A DNA stretch of 64,000 nucleotides from Catenulispora yoronensis (GTDB taxonomy: Bacteria > Actinomycetota > Actinomycetes > Streptomycetales > Catenulisporaceae), in NCBI RefSeq assembly GCF_039531695.1, contig NZ_BAAAQN010000031.1, positions 1-64,000 of the forward strand, read 5' to 3'. Shown in pieces: positions 35,175 through 45,376 of the stretch (position 1 is its first letter; every line of letters begins with the position of its first letter). The notes under the pieces are model-generated. The model did not search any database, was not told where the DNA came from, and saw only the letters and a program-made list of their open reading frames with translations. The position numbers and the translations under genes were made by a program.

Positions 35175-35672
35175 ATGACCGTCACGCCCTGGCTCACAAG
35201 ACACCGCATGCCCGACACCAACGGGTCTACGTGTCTCCAGTACTCGACGGATGGCGGCTGGTTTTCGGTGCTCCTTCGGACGACCTCCATCCCGGAGGCC
35301 GCACCGAGAGCACGGACAGCGATGACCACGATCTGGTCAAGGCCCGCTGCGCGGCGCTCAGCACCATCCGCGCTGGTCGGAGGGCGCCACGAGGCGGAGA
35401 TCGGGTTCGCCCTCCCCCACGAGAACCTGTTCCCGCTGGACGCGTTCGTCGATGTGGATCTCAGCGAGCCGGGTGCGTTCCACCGCCGCTATCTCCAGGT
35501 GAAGCGGGACCTGAAGATTCCCGATAAATGCGACGGCGCCACGATCGCCGGCCGGACTTCGGTCGATCCGTCCGGCCTCGGTCCGCGGACGGTCAAGGAA
35601 GGCTCGGGCTGGCTGGCGATGACCGAATGCGGCCGCGTCCATGGCGACGCTCCAGGGGCGTTGAGCATTTGA
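35175..35672 (+). pseudogene. Decayed gene with two frame changes
   Basis: The pieces of one protein appear in alternating frames. It opens MTVTPWLTRH in one frame, moves to another for RHQRVYVSPVLDGWRLVFG and KARCAALST, then returns to the first for HEAEIGFALPHENLFPLDAF and WLAMTECGRVHGDAP. I recall a family of hypothetical actinomycete proteins with that order, in which the middle is about 60-100 residues longer, so an internal deletion is also likely. Function of the intact family unknown. Confidence 0.6.
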
Positions 35673-35705
35673 ATCAGCGCTCGTAAATCAATTTGTTGTT
35701 AAGCT

Positions 35706-36077
35706 CTAATCCCGCCAAACCCCCGTCCAATCGTAGAGCGGCGCCGAGGTCGCGTACTCGCGGAGGTAGGCGATCTTGGCGCCGTCGAGTCTGGCTATGG
35801 TCGCGCCTTCGAAGGTGGCGGCTTCGCCGTGGGAGGTGCAGGAGAAGATCCATTCGGCGGTCAGGGTGGTGCCGGACTCGGTGTGGGTAGTGATCTTCCA
35901 GTCGTCGACGGTGCCGCCGGTGTCGAACCAGGTGCGCATCCATTGCTCGATCCGGGGGTGGCCTCGGTAGATGGGGCCGTAGCATTCGATGACCACGCAT
36001 TGTTCGGTCAGGGTGGACAGCACTCCGGCGATGTCGTGGCGGCGCCAGGCGTCGATGTAGGCGTGCAGTTGGTTCAT
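35706..36077 (-). CDS. NTF2-like (SnoaL-type) protein
   Basis: A 123-residue cone-shaped alpha+beta barrel protein. HAYIDAWRRHDIAGVLSTLT opens the fold; YRGHPRIEQWMRTWFDTGG and WIFSCTSHGEAATFEGATI follow, matching nuclear transport factor 2 family proteins. Members are isomerases, cyclases or binding proteins; nothing here selects one. The start ATG of MNQLHAY has GGAGGGAA upstream. It lies just after the HTH regulator gene on the same strand (40-base gap) and may be its target. Confidence 0.8.
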   Translation of the reverse strand: MNQLHAYIDAWRRHDIAGVLSTLTEQCVVIECYGPIYRGHPRIEQWMRTWFDTGGTVDDWKITTHTESGTTLTAEWIFSCTSHGEAATFEGATIARLDGAKIAYLREYATSAPLYDWTGVWRD

Positions 36078-36116
36078 GGGGTTCCCTCCCTGGACGGCTG
36101 GAACAATCATGAGCCA

Positions 36117-37142
36117 CTACTCCCAGTCCCACCGCACTCCGTGGACCCCCGGCTGGGCGTCCAGGGTCACCGCGTGCACCGTCGCGCTGGCGCCCAGCGT
36201 CAGTTCGGCGGCGGAGTCCTCGGTCGGTTCCTGGCCGCGTCGCACGTAGCGGTAGGCGCCGACCGGGAGGGTCGCGCGGTCGAAGTGCACTTCCAGCAGG
36301 AACTGCGGGCACGGGACTCGCAGTCCGTGCTCGAAATAGGCGCTCTGGGTCGGCTCCCCCACGACGGAGATGTCGAAGCCGAATATGTAGGTCTCGCCGG
36401 TGTGCAGCGGATAGTCGAAGCGCATTTCCGCGGCCAGGACGCCGTGGCCGGGTTCGGTGCGGATGCGGCCGATGCGGCAGGACGTGCTTTTCTCGATCAC
36501 CGGTGTCGTGGAGGCGGCGCGGGTGTCGTAGAGGATCGTGTACCGGTCCGCGCCGTCCGTGCGGCAGCTCACCGCGCAGCTGAAGGTGATGTGCCGTTCG
36601 GCGCGGTCGGCGTCGATGGAGACCACGTAGTGGGTCTGGATGAGGTCGAGCCGGAGGTTCGCGTCGAGGTCGATGCCGGACATGGCCGCGATGCGTTCCC
36701 GGGTCAGGCCGATGGTGTGGTCCAGGGTCACCGGAGACGGGCGCCGGCCGGTGGAGCGGCGGCCGCCCGGGGTGGCGGCGGTGTGGGCGACCAGGGAGTT
36801 GTCGGGGATGCCGAGGACGGCTTCCAGGGCGCGCAGCGCTTGGACCGAGCGCTCCCCCTCGGGGTGGCGGCGGCCGCGGCGCCAGTAACTGAGCGTGGAC
36901 AGCCCGACGTGGACGCCTCGTTCGGCCAGGCGGCGTTGCAGGGCTTCGAGGCTGATGCCGCGGCGTTTGATCGCCAGGTCGAGTGCGGTGTGCAGCGGGC
37001 CGCCGCGCAGTGCGGCGGCGAAGTCCGGCGAGAGGATCGGGGCTGTCCCAGGGCGCTGATGCCACGGGCTCCGCAGGTCGCGGCCCGCCCCCGCCGGCAT
37101 CACCTCGGCCCGCAGGCTCCCCGGAAGCGCCGCATCGTCCAT
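36117..37142 (-). CDS. HTH regulator with beta-rich C-terminal domain
   Basis: A 341-residue protein. Residues ~50-120 form an XRE-like helix-turn-helix (ALDLAIKRRGISLEALQRRL then STLSYWRRGRRHPEG). The rest is a beta-rich domain (HYVVSIDADRAERHITFSCA, ETYIFGFDISVVGEPTQSAY) of unknown ligand. Similar proteins occur in Streptomyces as orphan regulators. The ATG is preceded by GGTGG. Confidence 0.72.
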   Translation of the reverse strand: MDDAALPGSLRAEVMPAGAGRDLRSPWHQRPGTAPILSPDFAAALRGGPLHTALDLAIKRRGISLEALQRRLAERGVHVGLSTLSYWRRGRRHPEGERSVQALRALEAVLGIPDNSLVAHTAATPGGRRSTGRRPSPVTLDHTIGLTRERIAAMSGIDLDANLRLDLIQTHYVVSIDADRAERHITFSCAVSCRTDGADRYTILYDTRAASTTPVIEKSTSCRIGRIRTEPGHGVLAAEMRFDYPLHTGETYIFGFDISVVGEPTQSAYFEHGLRVPCPQFLLEVHFDRATLPVGAYRYVRRGQEPTEDSAAELTLGASATVHAVTLDAQPGVHGVRWDWE

Positions 37143-37337
37143 CTGGCCACCACCTCGGCGTGCGAATCTGCGCGGACTTCCCGATGCCCGACCTTCGTAG
37201 ACCCTTGAGCATCCTCCCCCGGACCGGCACCAGCAAGGCGTGCCGCCGCCTCGGCGCGCGGCTCGGCCCGCCGTTGTGAAGGCCGGGCGGGCCGCTGTGA
37301 AGGAGCACCCGCGCCGGCCTCGGCGGGAACCGCGCCG

Positions 37338-37375
37338 CCGGGGCGGAGCTGTGAAGTTTCACAGCTCCGCCCCGG
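37338..37375 (-). terminator. Terminator of the sedolisin gene
   Basis: A perfect 18-bp stem (37338-37355 with 37358-37375) with a GT loop, 31 bases beyond the protease stop codon. Confidence 0.85.
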
Positions 37376-37406
37376 CTCGTCCCTGGCCGGTCCGGCCCGG
37401 CCGGCG

Positions 37407-39983
37407 CTAGACGGAACTCCCGTCGGTCACGTCATCGAGGTACAGCACCGACGACGACCCGAAGTACGCGGAGGACAAGTCCTGGTTCTGCGCCGCGAGG
37501 GTGTAGCTGTGCCCTGACACCAGGTTCGCGCTCGCCTTGACGTAGCTCGCCGCCCGCGGGCTGCTGCACTGCGGCTGCGCCAGCGTCTGCGACGTCCCGG
37601 ACGTGTTGTCGGTCAGCGTGATGCTCCCGAAGCCGAACGGGAACTGCCCGACGCACGCCTGCGCGTACCAGACGTTCAACGGCCCGGCGGAGGTCGCGGT
37701 GAAGGTCTGCGACAGCCCGGAGGTGTAGCTGCCCGAGCCCCCGGGGCCGATCTTCGCCGCGTAGCCGCCGCCGTGCACCGGCGCGGTCACCACGCTCGCG
37801 GTGCCGCTGCGCGTCCAGCTGCCGAGGGTGCCGGACTCGAAGCCGCCGTTCTTGACGTCGTTGCCACCGCCCCCGCCGGGCGTGGTGACGCCGAGGCTGA
37901 AGGCGGCGCTGTGCGTCGCGTCGGTGTCGGCGCCGGTGACGGTCACCGTGTAGGTGCCGGCCGGGGTCGACGACGTGGTGGCGATCGTCAGGGTGCTGCT
38001 TGCGCCACCGGTGACCGACGCCGGGTTGAAGGTGGCCGTGGCGCCGGTCGGCAGCCCGGAGGCCGACAGCGTGATGCTCTCCGCCGAGCCGCTGGTGACC
38101 TTGGTGGTCACCGTGCTCGTCACCGACTGCCCGGCCTGCACCGAGCCGGAGGCCGGCGCCAGCGTCAGCGAGAAGTCGTTGGTCGGCGGCGGGGGCGTGC
38201 TGACGTTGGTCAGGTCCCCGATCAGCTTGTCCCCGATCGGCGTGCCCCAGCCGGTCGCCAGGTCCCAGCCGGTGGTGGCGCTGTAGGTGTCGTTGTTGCC
38301 CTGCGTCACGTCGTGGAAGTCGGTCGCGTACTTGGAGCTGCCCGCGACCTGGTAGATCGTCGGGTTGAGGTTGCCCAGCCGCTTGCCCGCGAGCTGTCCG
38401 GCGTCGGCGAGGTAGCCGCCCCACAGCGGCGCGGCCTCGCTGGTGCCGCCGACGCTCTCCCAGCCGCCGTTCAGGTTGATGGACAGGCCGCCGGCGTTGG
38501 GGTCGGCGGCGTCGGCGACGTCGGGCACGCCGCGCATCTTGTTGCTGTTGACGGCGCTCTGCCACGACGGGGTGGCGTAGACCGAGGAGTAGCCGCCGCC
38601 GGAGCGGGTGTTGCCGGTGGAACCGCTGTTCCACACCGACTCGGCCGAGTAGCCGCCGCCGGAGCCGGTGGTCAGGTGCGTGCCGCCGACGCCGGTGATG
38701 CCGGGGTCGCTGGCCGGGTAGTCGGCGGTGATGGTGGAGTTGTCGCCGTTGTAGCCGCAGCCGTGGCCGCCCCAGTCGCCGGAGGCGGAGACGATGGTAA
38801 TGCCCTGCGAAACCATCTGGTTGACGTCGTCGTGGGTGGCGGCGATCGGCGAGGACTCGCAGGACTCGCCCAGGAGCCAGGACCCTGAGAAGACGTCGAC
38901 CTTGTTGTCGCTGGCGACCTTGGCCCACTCGTCGGTCCACGCCGAGTCGGTGTTCGGGGCCTCGTAGACGATCTGCGCGGCCTTGGGCGCGTAGACGGCG
39001 ACCGAGTCGATGTCGAGCGTGACCTCGATCTGCCCGCTGCCGAGGCTGGTGACGCCGCCGTCCACCTTGGCCACGGTCGGCGTGATGCCCGGAAGGCTGA
39101 ACTGGCGGGTGAAGGTGTCGATGTCGGACTGCTTGAAGCCGTCGAACTCCAGCATGCCGACGGTCTTTCCGCTGCCGCCCTGGGAGGAGACGGTGTTGCT
39201 CATGCTGTAGGCGTTGATCAGGTCCGACGGGCTCTCGCCGCCGCTCGGGCCGGAACCGCCCGGCTGCGCGGCGCCGGACTGGCCGGACTGGCCGGACTGC
39301 GCGTTCTGCCCGACCTGCCCGAGCTGGCCAGACTGCGCGTTCTGCCCGGCCTGCGCACCGTGCGTCGCGACCGGCGCGTCCGAGAGGCCGCCGACGAAGC
39401 TCACCAGGCCGGCCACGTCGGCCGGCAGCCGAACGACGCCCTCGGCCATGCGGTAGCTCCGGCCGCCGAGCGTGTAGTCAGCCTCGTGCGTACCGAAGGC
39501 CGCCGAGATCTGCGCCGCCGACCCGGTCGCGTCGACGACCTGCCGGTTGCCGGAGACCCCGGTGACGGTCAGGCCCTGCGCCGCCAGGTACCGCCGGACC
39601 TGGTCGACCTGCCCCGGCGTGGCGGCGAACCGCTGGTTGAACTCCGCCGGGGTGATGAAGTGCCGGAACAGCGACGACGCCGGGTCGCTGACGTCCTTCG
39701 CGAACTGCTCCAAACCGGCGGCGTCGCGCGGGCGCAGGGCTATGGCGACGGACATCGGCGTGGCGGCGGCGGTGTCGCCGACGCGCGCCGCGCGCGCCGG
39801 GTGGCCCGCGTCCGACGCGACCCCGACCGCGTTCGTGGTCTGCGACGCGGCCGGGCCGGCGGGGGCCGCCGAGGCGGCGGCGGGGACGACCGACAGGATG
39901 GTCGCCGCCGCTGTCACCGCCCCGGCGGCGCTCAGGGGAAGCGCCCACAACCGCGCTTGCCGAGCGGAAGATCTCGCACTCAT
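37407..39983 (-). CDS. Secreted sedolisin (S53) protease
   Basis: An 858-residue exported serine-carboxyl peptidase. Signal peptide at the N-terminus (PLSAAGAVTAAATILSVVPA); pro-kumamolisin activation domain to about residue 205; then a Gln/Gly/Ser-rich linker; catalytic domain with Glu and Asp in QIEVTLDIDSVAVYAP, the oxyanion Asp in TIVSASGDWGGHGCG and the Ser in SVGGTSEAAPLWGG; a calcium site near FHDVTQGNNDTY. An Ig-like domain (DFSLTLAPASGSVQAGQSVT) and a C-terminal lectin-like beta domain (GGFESGTLGSWTRSGTASVV) follow. Sedolisins act at acidic pH. Start ATG has AAAGG upstream. Confidence 0.88.
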   Translation of the reverse strand: MSARSSARQARLWALPLSAAGAVTAAATILSVVPAAASAAPAGPAASQTTNAVGVASDAGHPARAARVGDTAAATPMSVAIALRPRDAAGLEQFAKDVSDPASSLFRHFITPAEFNQRFAATPGQVDQVRRYLAAQGLTVTGVSGNRQVVDATGSAAQISAAFGTHEADYTLGGRSYRMAEGVVRLPADVAGLVSFVGGLSDAPVATHGAQAGQNAQSGQLGQVGQNAQSGQSGQSGAAQPGGSGPSGGESPSDLINAYSMSNTVSSQGGSGKTVGMLEFDGFKQSDIDTFTRQFSLPGITPTVAKVDGGVTSLGSGQIEVTLDIDSVAVYAPKAAQIVYEAPNTDSAWTDEWAKVASDNKVDVFSGSWLLGESCESSPIAATHDDVNQMVSQGITIVSASGDWGGHGCGYNGDNSTITADYPASDPGITGVGGTHLTTGSGGGYSAESVWNSGSTGNTRSGGGYSSVYATPSWQSAVNSNKMRGVPDVADAADPNAGGLSINLNGGWESVGGTSEAAPLWGGYLADAGQLAGKRLGNLNPTIYQVAGSSKYATDFHDVTQGNNDTYSATTGWDLATGWGTPIGDKLIGDLTNVSTPPPPTNDFSLTLAPASGSVQAGQSVTSTVTTKVTSGSAESITLSASGLPTGATATFNPASVTGGASSTLTIATTSSTPAGTYTVTVTGADTDATHSAAFSLGVTTPGGGGGNDVKNGGFESGTLGSWTRSGTASVVTAPVHGGGYAAKIGPGGSGSYTSGLSQTFTATSAGPLNVWYAQACVGQFPFGFGSITLTDNTSGTSQTLAQPQCSSPRAASYVKASANLVSGHSYTLAAQNQDLSSAYFGSSSVLYLDDVTDGSSV

Positions 39984-40318
39984 GGTGGGAACGGACCTTT
40001 CATCTCGTGGGCGCCGCGCGGGTCGATGGGCCGGCGGAAGGCAAGCCGGTATCGCCGTCGCGGTGCACCAGGGAGTCGGCCGCGGTCCCGGTGAGGGTTC
40101 CGGGATCAGCTGCGCGGCCTGTTACGAGATGTGAAAGTAGGAACCCGCCTCGGGCCGGTCAATGAACCTTCACGAAGACGTGGCGGTGCGAATTTTCCTT
40201 CACGGCTGATTTCACGGGCGGTTTCACAGGCGGTTTCACGGTTTCGGCGCGGCGGGCTCAGCGCGACGGCCGCCGTCCCGTGGCACGGGGCGGCGCCCGT
40301 CGCGGGAGCGGGAGGGCG
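39984..40318. other. Intergenic region with short GGTTTCAC repeats
   Basis: 335 bases between the vWA gene stop and the sedolisin start, expected to hold the sedolisin promoter. It carries an imperfect tandem repeat of GGCGGTTTCAC around 40208-40245. No gene is seen. Confidence 0.45.
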
Positions 40319-41989
40319 TCAGTCCGGCAGGTGCCGGAACTGCCACCGGCCGGTCAGGATGAGCACGTCGTTCCGCGGGCAGAACCCGGACTTGCGCCCG
40401 CGCGCCCGCTCGGACGGACGGCACTGCACGCCGGCCCCGCCCTGGCCGCGGTCGCGGATCGGGCCGCGGAGCCGGATCGTCGCCTCGGCGCCGCCGAGGC
40501 TGACGGTGCCCAGCTTCTGGTGGCGGCCGGTGAGGTCGTAGGTGTGGGTGGCGCCGTTGGCCTCCACCTCCAGCCGGCCGGCCAGCGGGGCCGGGGCCAG
40601 CCGCCAGGCGACGACCCCCAGGGCGGCGAGCGCCAGCACGATCAGGACGATGAGCGCGATCTGCATGGTGTCGACCGTCCCGGCTTCGTGTCCTGCGATG
40701 CTGAGTGCCACGGGGGCGAGGGCGGTCTTGGTGGTGAAGGTGTTGTCGACCTTCTCGGTGATCGCCTTGGTCCAGGGAGAGCCGACGGTGCCGCTGAGCC
40801 GGAGCCCGCCGGCCCGGTCGACCGGGTCGCCGCCCAGGCTCTTGGCGGACGGCACCGGCCAGTGCAGCGTGACCGGGATCGGCAGGGATTGGCGGGGCGC
40901 GAGGTCGTACGACGCGGCCAGGCCCGTCACCGACATCCCGATGGTTCCGGACGGGTCCAGGCGCAGGTTCGAGACGGTCATCGGGATGGCGGCCGCGGTG
41001 TTGGTCAGGGTCACGGTCGCGGCGGCGGTTCCGGTGCTCAGGTCCAGCGGGGTGGTCGGGTCGTCGAGCCCCGCGATCTTCAGCGCGGCGGTCACCGTCG
41101 CGCCGTTGTCCCCCTTGACCTTGGCGGCGACCTGCTGGATCCGGGCCGTGGACTGCGCGGTCTGGACGAAGTCGTGCAGTGTGGCGGCACCGGGGGTGCT
41201 GTCGACATAGGCGTTCGTGAAGACGCTGCTGACGACCGCGCCCAAGTCGTCCTTGAGTTCCTGGCCGGGCCGCAGCGGGAGTCCGCAGCCCAGGACGGTC
41301 ATGGTGTCGGGGGGCGCGGCCAGGGCGGCGAATCCGTCACGGATGTCCAGCCAGGGTCGGCTTTTCGCGATACCGGCCGCGATGGCGTCCTTGGTGCTGT
41401 CGTTGTTGACCCCGGCCATCGCGTATTTGCTGATCGCCGGGCTGATGTCGGGCTTGCCATCGGTGAGCAGCAGCACGACGCCGACCTGGGCCACGGGCTT
41501 CGCGGACAGCTGGCTGAGCGCCATGGCCAGCGCGCCGCCCATGTCGGTACTCGCGGTGGAGTCGACCTCCACGTGGTCCAGCGCCTTGGCCGCCGGGGGG
41601 AAGGCGGCGGCCGGCGCCAGCGGGCGGATCGGGTCGGGCCCGTCGCCGAAGGTGTCGATCGCGATCTTGTCGTCCGGCCCCAGTGCGGCGACGAGGTCCG
41701 GCAGCGCGGTGCGCACGTTGTCGTAGAGGTGGTCTTGGAGCATCGAGCCCGACACGTCGACGAGGACGACGTAGTTCACTGGGACCTTGTCCGCGCCCAG
41801 TGCCGAGATGATCTCCTCGATAGTGGCTTGCGGGGCGGCGTGCGCTATTGGGAGGGCGGGCGCCGGCGCCGGTCCCGCGTTCCCCGTCCCGGCGGCCGAG
41901 GGACCTCCGGCGGAGGTCCAGGCGAAGGCGGTGACGGCGAGGAGCGCCGCCACCCGGCGGCGGAGGGTTCCGCTGCGTCGGTGAGACAT
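40319..41989 (-). CDS. Exported vWA-domain membrane protein
   Basis: A 556-residue protein with a signal peptide (RRVAALLAVTAFAWTSAGGP), a von Willebrand A domain whose MIDAS motif is intact (YVVLVDVSGSM, later TDGKP), a beta-rich middle and one membrane helix (IALIVLIVLALAALGVVAWR). The cytoplasmic tail ends with a small beta domain (GATHTYDLTGRHQKLGTVSL) reminiscent of an FHA or similar module. It could sense an external ligand and signal inward. It follows the GTPase-linked gene by 120 bases on the same strand and may be part of that module. Confidence 0.78.
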   Translation of the reverse strand: MSHRRSGTLRRRVAALLAVTAFAWTSAGGPSAAGTGNAGPAPAPALPIAHAAPQATIEEIISALGADKVPVNYVVLVDVSGSMLQDHLYDNVRTALPDLVAALGPDDKIAIDTFGDGPDPIRPLAPAAAFPPAAKALDHVEVDSTASTDMGGALAMALSQLSAKPVAQVGVVLLLTDGKPDISPAISKYAMAGVNNDSTKDAIAAGIAKSRPWLDIRDGFAALAAPPDTMTVLGCGLPLRPGQELKDDLGAVVSSVFTNAYVDSTPGAATLHDFVQTAQSTARIQQVAAKVKGDNGATVTAALKIAGLDDPTTPLDLSTGTAAATVTLTNTAAAIPMTVSNLRLDPSGTIGMSVTGLAASYDLAPRQSLPIPVTLHWPVPSAKSLGGDPVDRAGGLRLSGTVGSPWTKAITEKVDNTFTTKTALAPVALSIAGHEAGTVDTMQIALIVLIVLALAALGVVAWRLAPAPLAGRLEVEANGATHTYDLTGRHQKLGTVSLGGAEATIRLRGPIRDRGQGGAGVQCRPSERARGRKSGFCPRNDVLILTGRWQFRHLPD

Positions 41990-42109
41990 GCTCGGGTGTC
42001 CTGTTCTGCCGTGGGACCCGTGGGGCGGGTCGGGGTGGGGTCGGTGCTGGCGAGGCCGGCCGCGGGGCTGCCGACGGGGCAGCCAGCAAGTGCGGTGGGC
42101 CGGTCGCGG

Positions 42110-45100
42110 TCAGCTCTCGACGTTCGGACGTTGCTGGTCGGACGGGTCGGGCTGCTGGTCCTCGGCGCCGGGGACCGCGAGCCCGAAGAATTTGCGGAAG
42201 CGACGTTTCTTCTGCTTCGGCTCGGCGTGCGTGCCCGGGTCGTCGGTCGGAACACCGGGTTGGGAGTCCGCCGGGCCTTTGGGCGAGTACCGCTCCAACG
42301 CCCCGGACGTGGACGGCCGCTGGTTGTCCGGCCCTACTGGATCCGGTCTGGCAGCTGGGTGGCCGGCGCCAGCACCGGCAAGACCACCGCCAGTACTGCC
42401 ACCGCTTGTACCGCCACCGCCACCACCGCCACCACCGGACGTCACCGGCGGCAGCACGCTCCGACGGCCCCGGCCCGTGCGGCGGGGCGGCGGCGGCAAG
42501 GGCACGGCGAGCGTCCGCGCCTGGCCGTTGTCGTACAGCTCGCGGACTCGGTCGATCTCGGCCAGGTACTTCTCCTGCGCCACTTTGAGCTGCTGCTCGG
42601 CGGCGGCGATCTCCTCCTGGACCTGCTGGTCGCCCTTGTCCCAGGCCAACGCTCGCTTTCTGGCGTTGGCCTCCAGCTTGGTGATCGCGGCCTCGTACGT
42701 CGTCGAGGCCTCCAGGACCGCGCGTTCCATCTCTCGCTTCGCGTCGGCATGGGCGTCGCGCTTTGTCTGCTCGAACGAGCGCTGCTGGTTCTTCTTCCAG
42801 TCGGCGAACCGGTTGCGCTCGTTCCGGATGCCTTCCTTGGTCTGGCGCGCTGTGGTGATCGTCTCCTGGCTCTGCGTGCTCTCGTCCTTGAGCGTCAGGT
42901 GGAGGATCGTCACGAGGTGATCGGCGAGCCGCTGGGCCGCGGAGTCGCCCCAGGCACCGAGCACCACCCGGTCCTGCAAAGCCGCCGACGACATCGCGGT
43001 GTGGGATGCGAGCCGTTCGAGCAGGTCGCACACGTGAGCCGGTTCCTCAGTGTGCTTCCAGTTCCCGAGCGCGCTGAACACCGCGTCGAGCGTGCAACCG
43101 CCGGCCAGGGCGCTGGCCGCCGTCTGGGCGAGGTCCTCGGTCGGCGCGGGACGCTGTGCGGCGTGGGCCAACGCGCTGATCAGCGGCGCCTGGATGACGT
43201 GCACGTATTCGACCGGCGCCAGCTCGCGCAGCAGCGCCCAGAACTCCGGACTGAACACCAGGTTGCTGACGATCCGGTCGCCGTGGCCGGGAACGGCGAC
43301 CTGCTGCGCGACGGCGTTGACGAGGGTCTCCTGGGCCCGCGGCGACCCGGCCGTCAGGGCACTGGTGAACAGGGCGTCGGCCCAGCTCGGGATCGTCGAC
43401 CCGGTGAACGCGACATAGGCCAGTTCCGTGACGTACTCGGCGTCCAGGTGCGCGGTGGGGCCGGTCCGCAGGAAGGCGGACAGCTCCGCGGCGTATCCGT
43501 CGACGGAAACGCCGTCGACGAGCGACAGGTGCACGGACAGATCGAGGAGCAGCCGGACATAGTCGACGACGACCCGGGCGGCGTCCCCGGTGTCCACGGG
43601 CAGCGTGCGGGTCACGAACGCGGTCATCGTCGGCCGGACGTCGACACCGTTCCGGAACGCCTTCGCCGCCTCGCCGACGAAGTACTCCCCCACCGTGTTC
43701 AGCACGGTGTCGACGGTCCGGCCGTCGAGCGTCAGCCACAGGAGCAGGGACAGGTTGCGCTCGTCCCGCCGCACGAAGTGGACCAGGTCGGTGGACAGCA
43801 GCGGATGGTCGTTCTCCGGCAGGACGATCCGCAGCGGGGCGAACCAGACGTCCTCGGCGCCGACCTCGGTGACCAGCCGCCGCACCAGCACCTGGGCGTG
43901 CTGGACCGACTCCTCGCCGTCGAACAGCAGGGCCCGGATCAGCTCCGGGACCCGGGCCAGGGCCGCGATCGCCGACGTCAGCGGGGCGGTCGACCGCTCC
44001 GGCCAGTCCCGCCACTGCTCGACGACGGGCTCCAGCGCCGCGTGCGGACCGGCGACGGCGCCGAACAGCACCCGCCACAGCCGGTCGACCCGCCGGGCCG
44101 CGGCCTCCGGATCGGACATCCTCAGCAGGTCGGCGGCGTCCAGGAACTGGCTGACAAAGGGGCCGAACTCGCCGCCCTTGGCCACGTAGTCCGCGTAGTT
44201 CTCGGTGCTCGCGACCAGGTGGGCCAGCCGGACGGCCGCGGCCTCCCACCAGGCCTCCGGAACTTCGGCCAGGGCCCGCAGGTCCGGATGCAGGAGCACA
44301 TAGTCCACGAACGCGGTCCGGCGCTCGACAGCGAACGCCTCCGGGGTGGAGGGGCCGAGCACGGTCAGGACCAGGTCCAGCATCCGGTCGTCGGCGATGT
44401 CCGGGTCGAGCACGCCGTCGCGGGTCCGGAGCACGTCGTTCTCGGTGATCCGCCGGTAGACGCTGAACGGCAGGTTGAGCGTGCTGACCACCTCGACGGC
44501 CCAGGCCGGCTCGGAGGCCAGGGCGTGCGGGCGGTCGGCGACGGCCAGGCCGGCGACGATGTGGTCGCCGCGGCCGTCGTACTCGGCGTGCAGGCCGGTC
44601 AGGAGCCGGAAGTAGTCCTGCGCGGTCCCGCTGAGCAGCTCCACCGGCACCGCGGTCTCGGCGCCCCAGCGCACCTCCCAGTACGTGCTGCTGTCGCCCA
44701 GGTCCTCGTCGCCGAAGGCCAGATCGGTCACGATCTGGCTGTTCGCCGTCCAGGTGCCGACCCGCAGCGTGGTCCGGTAGCCGGCGGGCAGCAGGGCCAG
44801 GATCGCCTCCAGATCGGCCAGCGCCCGGTCCGGGTCCGACCCGCGCCGACCGGTGACGACCACCCGCCGGTCCAGCATCGCCGCGGCCACCCCGGCCGCC
44901 CACCGGAAGTTCATCGGCCCCTTGACCGGGTAGTGGGGGACGGGCTCGGGCCCGTCCTCGACCGACAGCGGGAGCATCCCGTCCAGGCCCTCCGGCAGCC
45001 GCTGCTCGCGGGCCGCCGCCCACAGCGCCCGGTACCGGTAGGGCCGGCCCTCGGTCGGGAACAGGAAGAACCGGGTGCCGGTGATCGGCCGGCCGCCGGA

Positions 45101-45376
45101 GTCCCGGCCCTCGCCGTAGTCGACGACGGACATCCCGGTCATCGAGAAGTACTGGTCGCCGTTCTTGATGTGCAGCCCGATGAACGAGACCCAGGGCGGC
45201 TGGCCGACGTCGCCCCGGCGGCGGTCCGGGACGCCGGGGTTGATCCAGCCGATGGCCTGGGTGAAGTATCCGAACCGGTCCGGCCCGCCGTTGGCCCACA
45301 GCACCCGGTAGCCCTGGTCGCCGGGCCGCTTGGAGCTGTAGGCCCAGTCGACGTCCATCGGGACGCGACCGCTCAT
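42110..45376 (-). CDS. Large GTPase-linked protein with coiled coil
   Basis: A 1088-residue soluble protein. The N-terminal third is beta-rich (DWAYSSKRPGDQGYRVLWAN and YFSMTGMSVVDYGEGRD); the middle is mostly helical; residues ~820-940 form a strongly charged coiled coil (KREMERAVLEASTTYEAAI, EEIAAAEQQLKVAQEKYLAE). A Pro/Gly tail with poly-Gly and a basic patch (KQKKRRFRKFF) closes it. The layout resembles GTPase-associated protein 1 (GAP1) of actinobacterial conflict systems, by position next to a GTPase and by domain order; no sequence search was possible. The start ATG overlaps the GTPase stop (ATGA). Confidence 0.72.
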   Translation of the reverse strand: MSGRVPMDVDWAYSSKRPGDQGYRVLWANGGPDRFGYFTQAIGWINPGVPDRRRGDVGQPPWVSFIGLHIKNGDQYFSMTGMSVVDYGEGRDSGGRPITGTRFFLFPTEGRPYRYRALWAAAREQRLPEGLDGMLPLSVEDGPEPVPHYPVKGPMNFRWAAGVAAAMLDRRVVVTGRRGSDPDRALADLEAILALLPAGYRTTLRVGTWTANSQIVTDLAFGDEDLGDSSTYWEVRWGAETAVPVELLSGTAQDYFRLLTGLHAEYDGRGDHIVAGLAVADRPHALASEPAWAVEVVSTLNLPFSVYRRITENDVLRTRDGVLDPDIADDRMLDLVLTVLGPSTPEAFAVERRTAFVDYVLLHPDLRALAEVPEAWWEAAAVRLAHLVASTENYADYVAKGGEFGPFVSQFLDAADLLRMSDPEAAARRVDRLWRVLFGAVAGPHAALEPVVEQWRDWPERSTAPLTSAIAALARVPELIRALLFDGEESVQHAQVLVRRLVTEVGAEDVWFAPLRIVLPENDHPLLSTDLVHFVRRDERNLSLLLWLTLDGRTVDTVLNTVGEYFVGEAAKAFRNGVDVRPTMTAFVTRTLPVDTGDAARVVVDYVRLLLDLSVHLSLVDGVSVDGYAAELSAFLRTGPTAHLDAEYVTELAYVAFTGSTIPSWADALFTSALTAGSPRAQETLVNAVAQQVAVPGHGDRIVSNLVFSPEFWALLRELAPVEYVHVIQAPLISALAHAAQRPAPTEDLAQTAASALAGGCTLDAVFSALGNWKHTEEPAHVCDLLERLASHTAMSSAALQDRVVLGAWGDSAAQRLADHLVTILHLTLKDESTQSQETITTARQTKEGIRNERNRFADWKKNQQRSFEQTKRDAHADAKREMERAVLEASTTYEAAITKLEANARKRALAWDKGDQQVQEEIAAAEQQLKVAQEKYLAEIDRVRELYDNGQARTLAVPLPPPPRRTGRGRRSVLPPVTSGGGGGGGGGTSGGSTGGGLAGAGAGHPAARPDPVGPDNQRPSTSGALERYSPKGPADSQPGVPTDDPGTHAEPKQKKRRFRKFFGLAVPGAEDQQPDPSDQQRPNVES

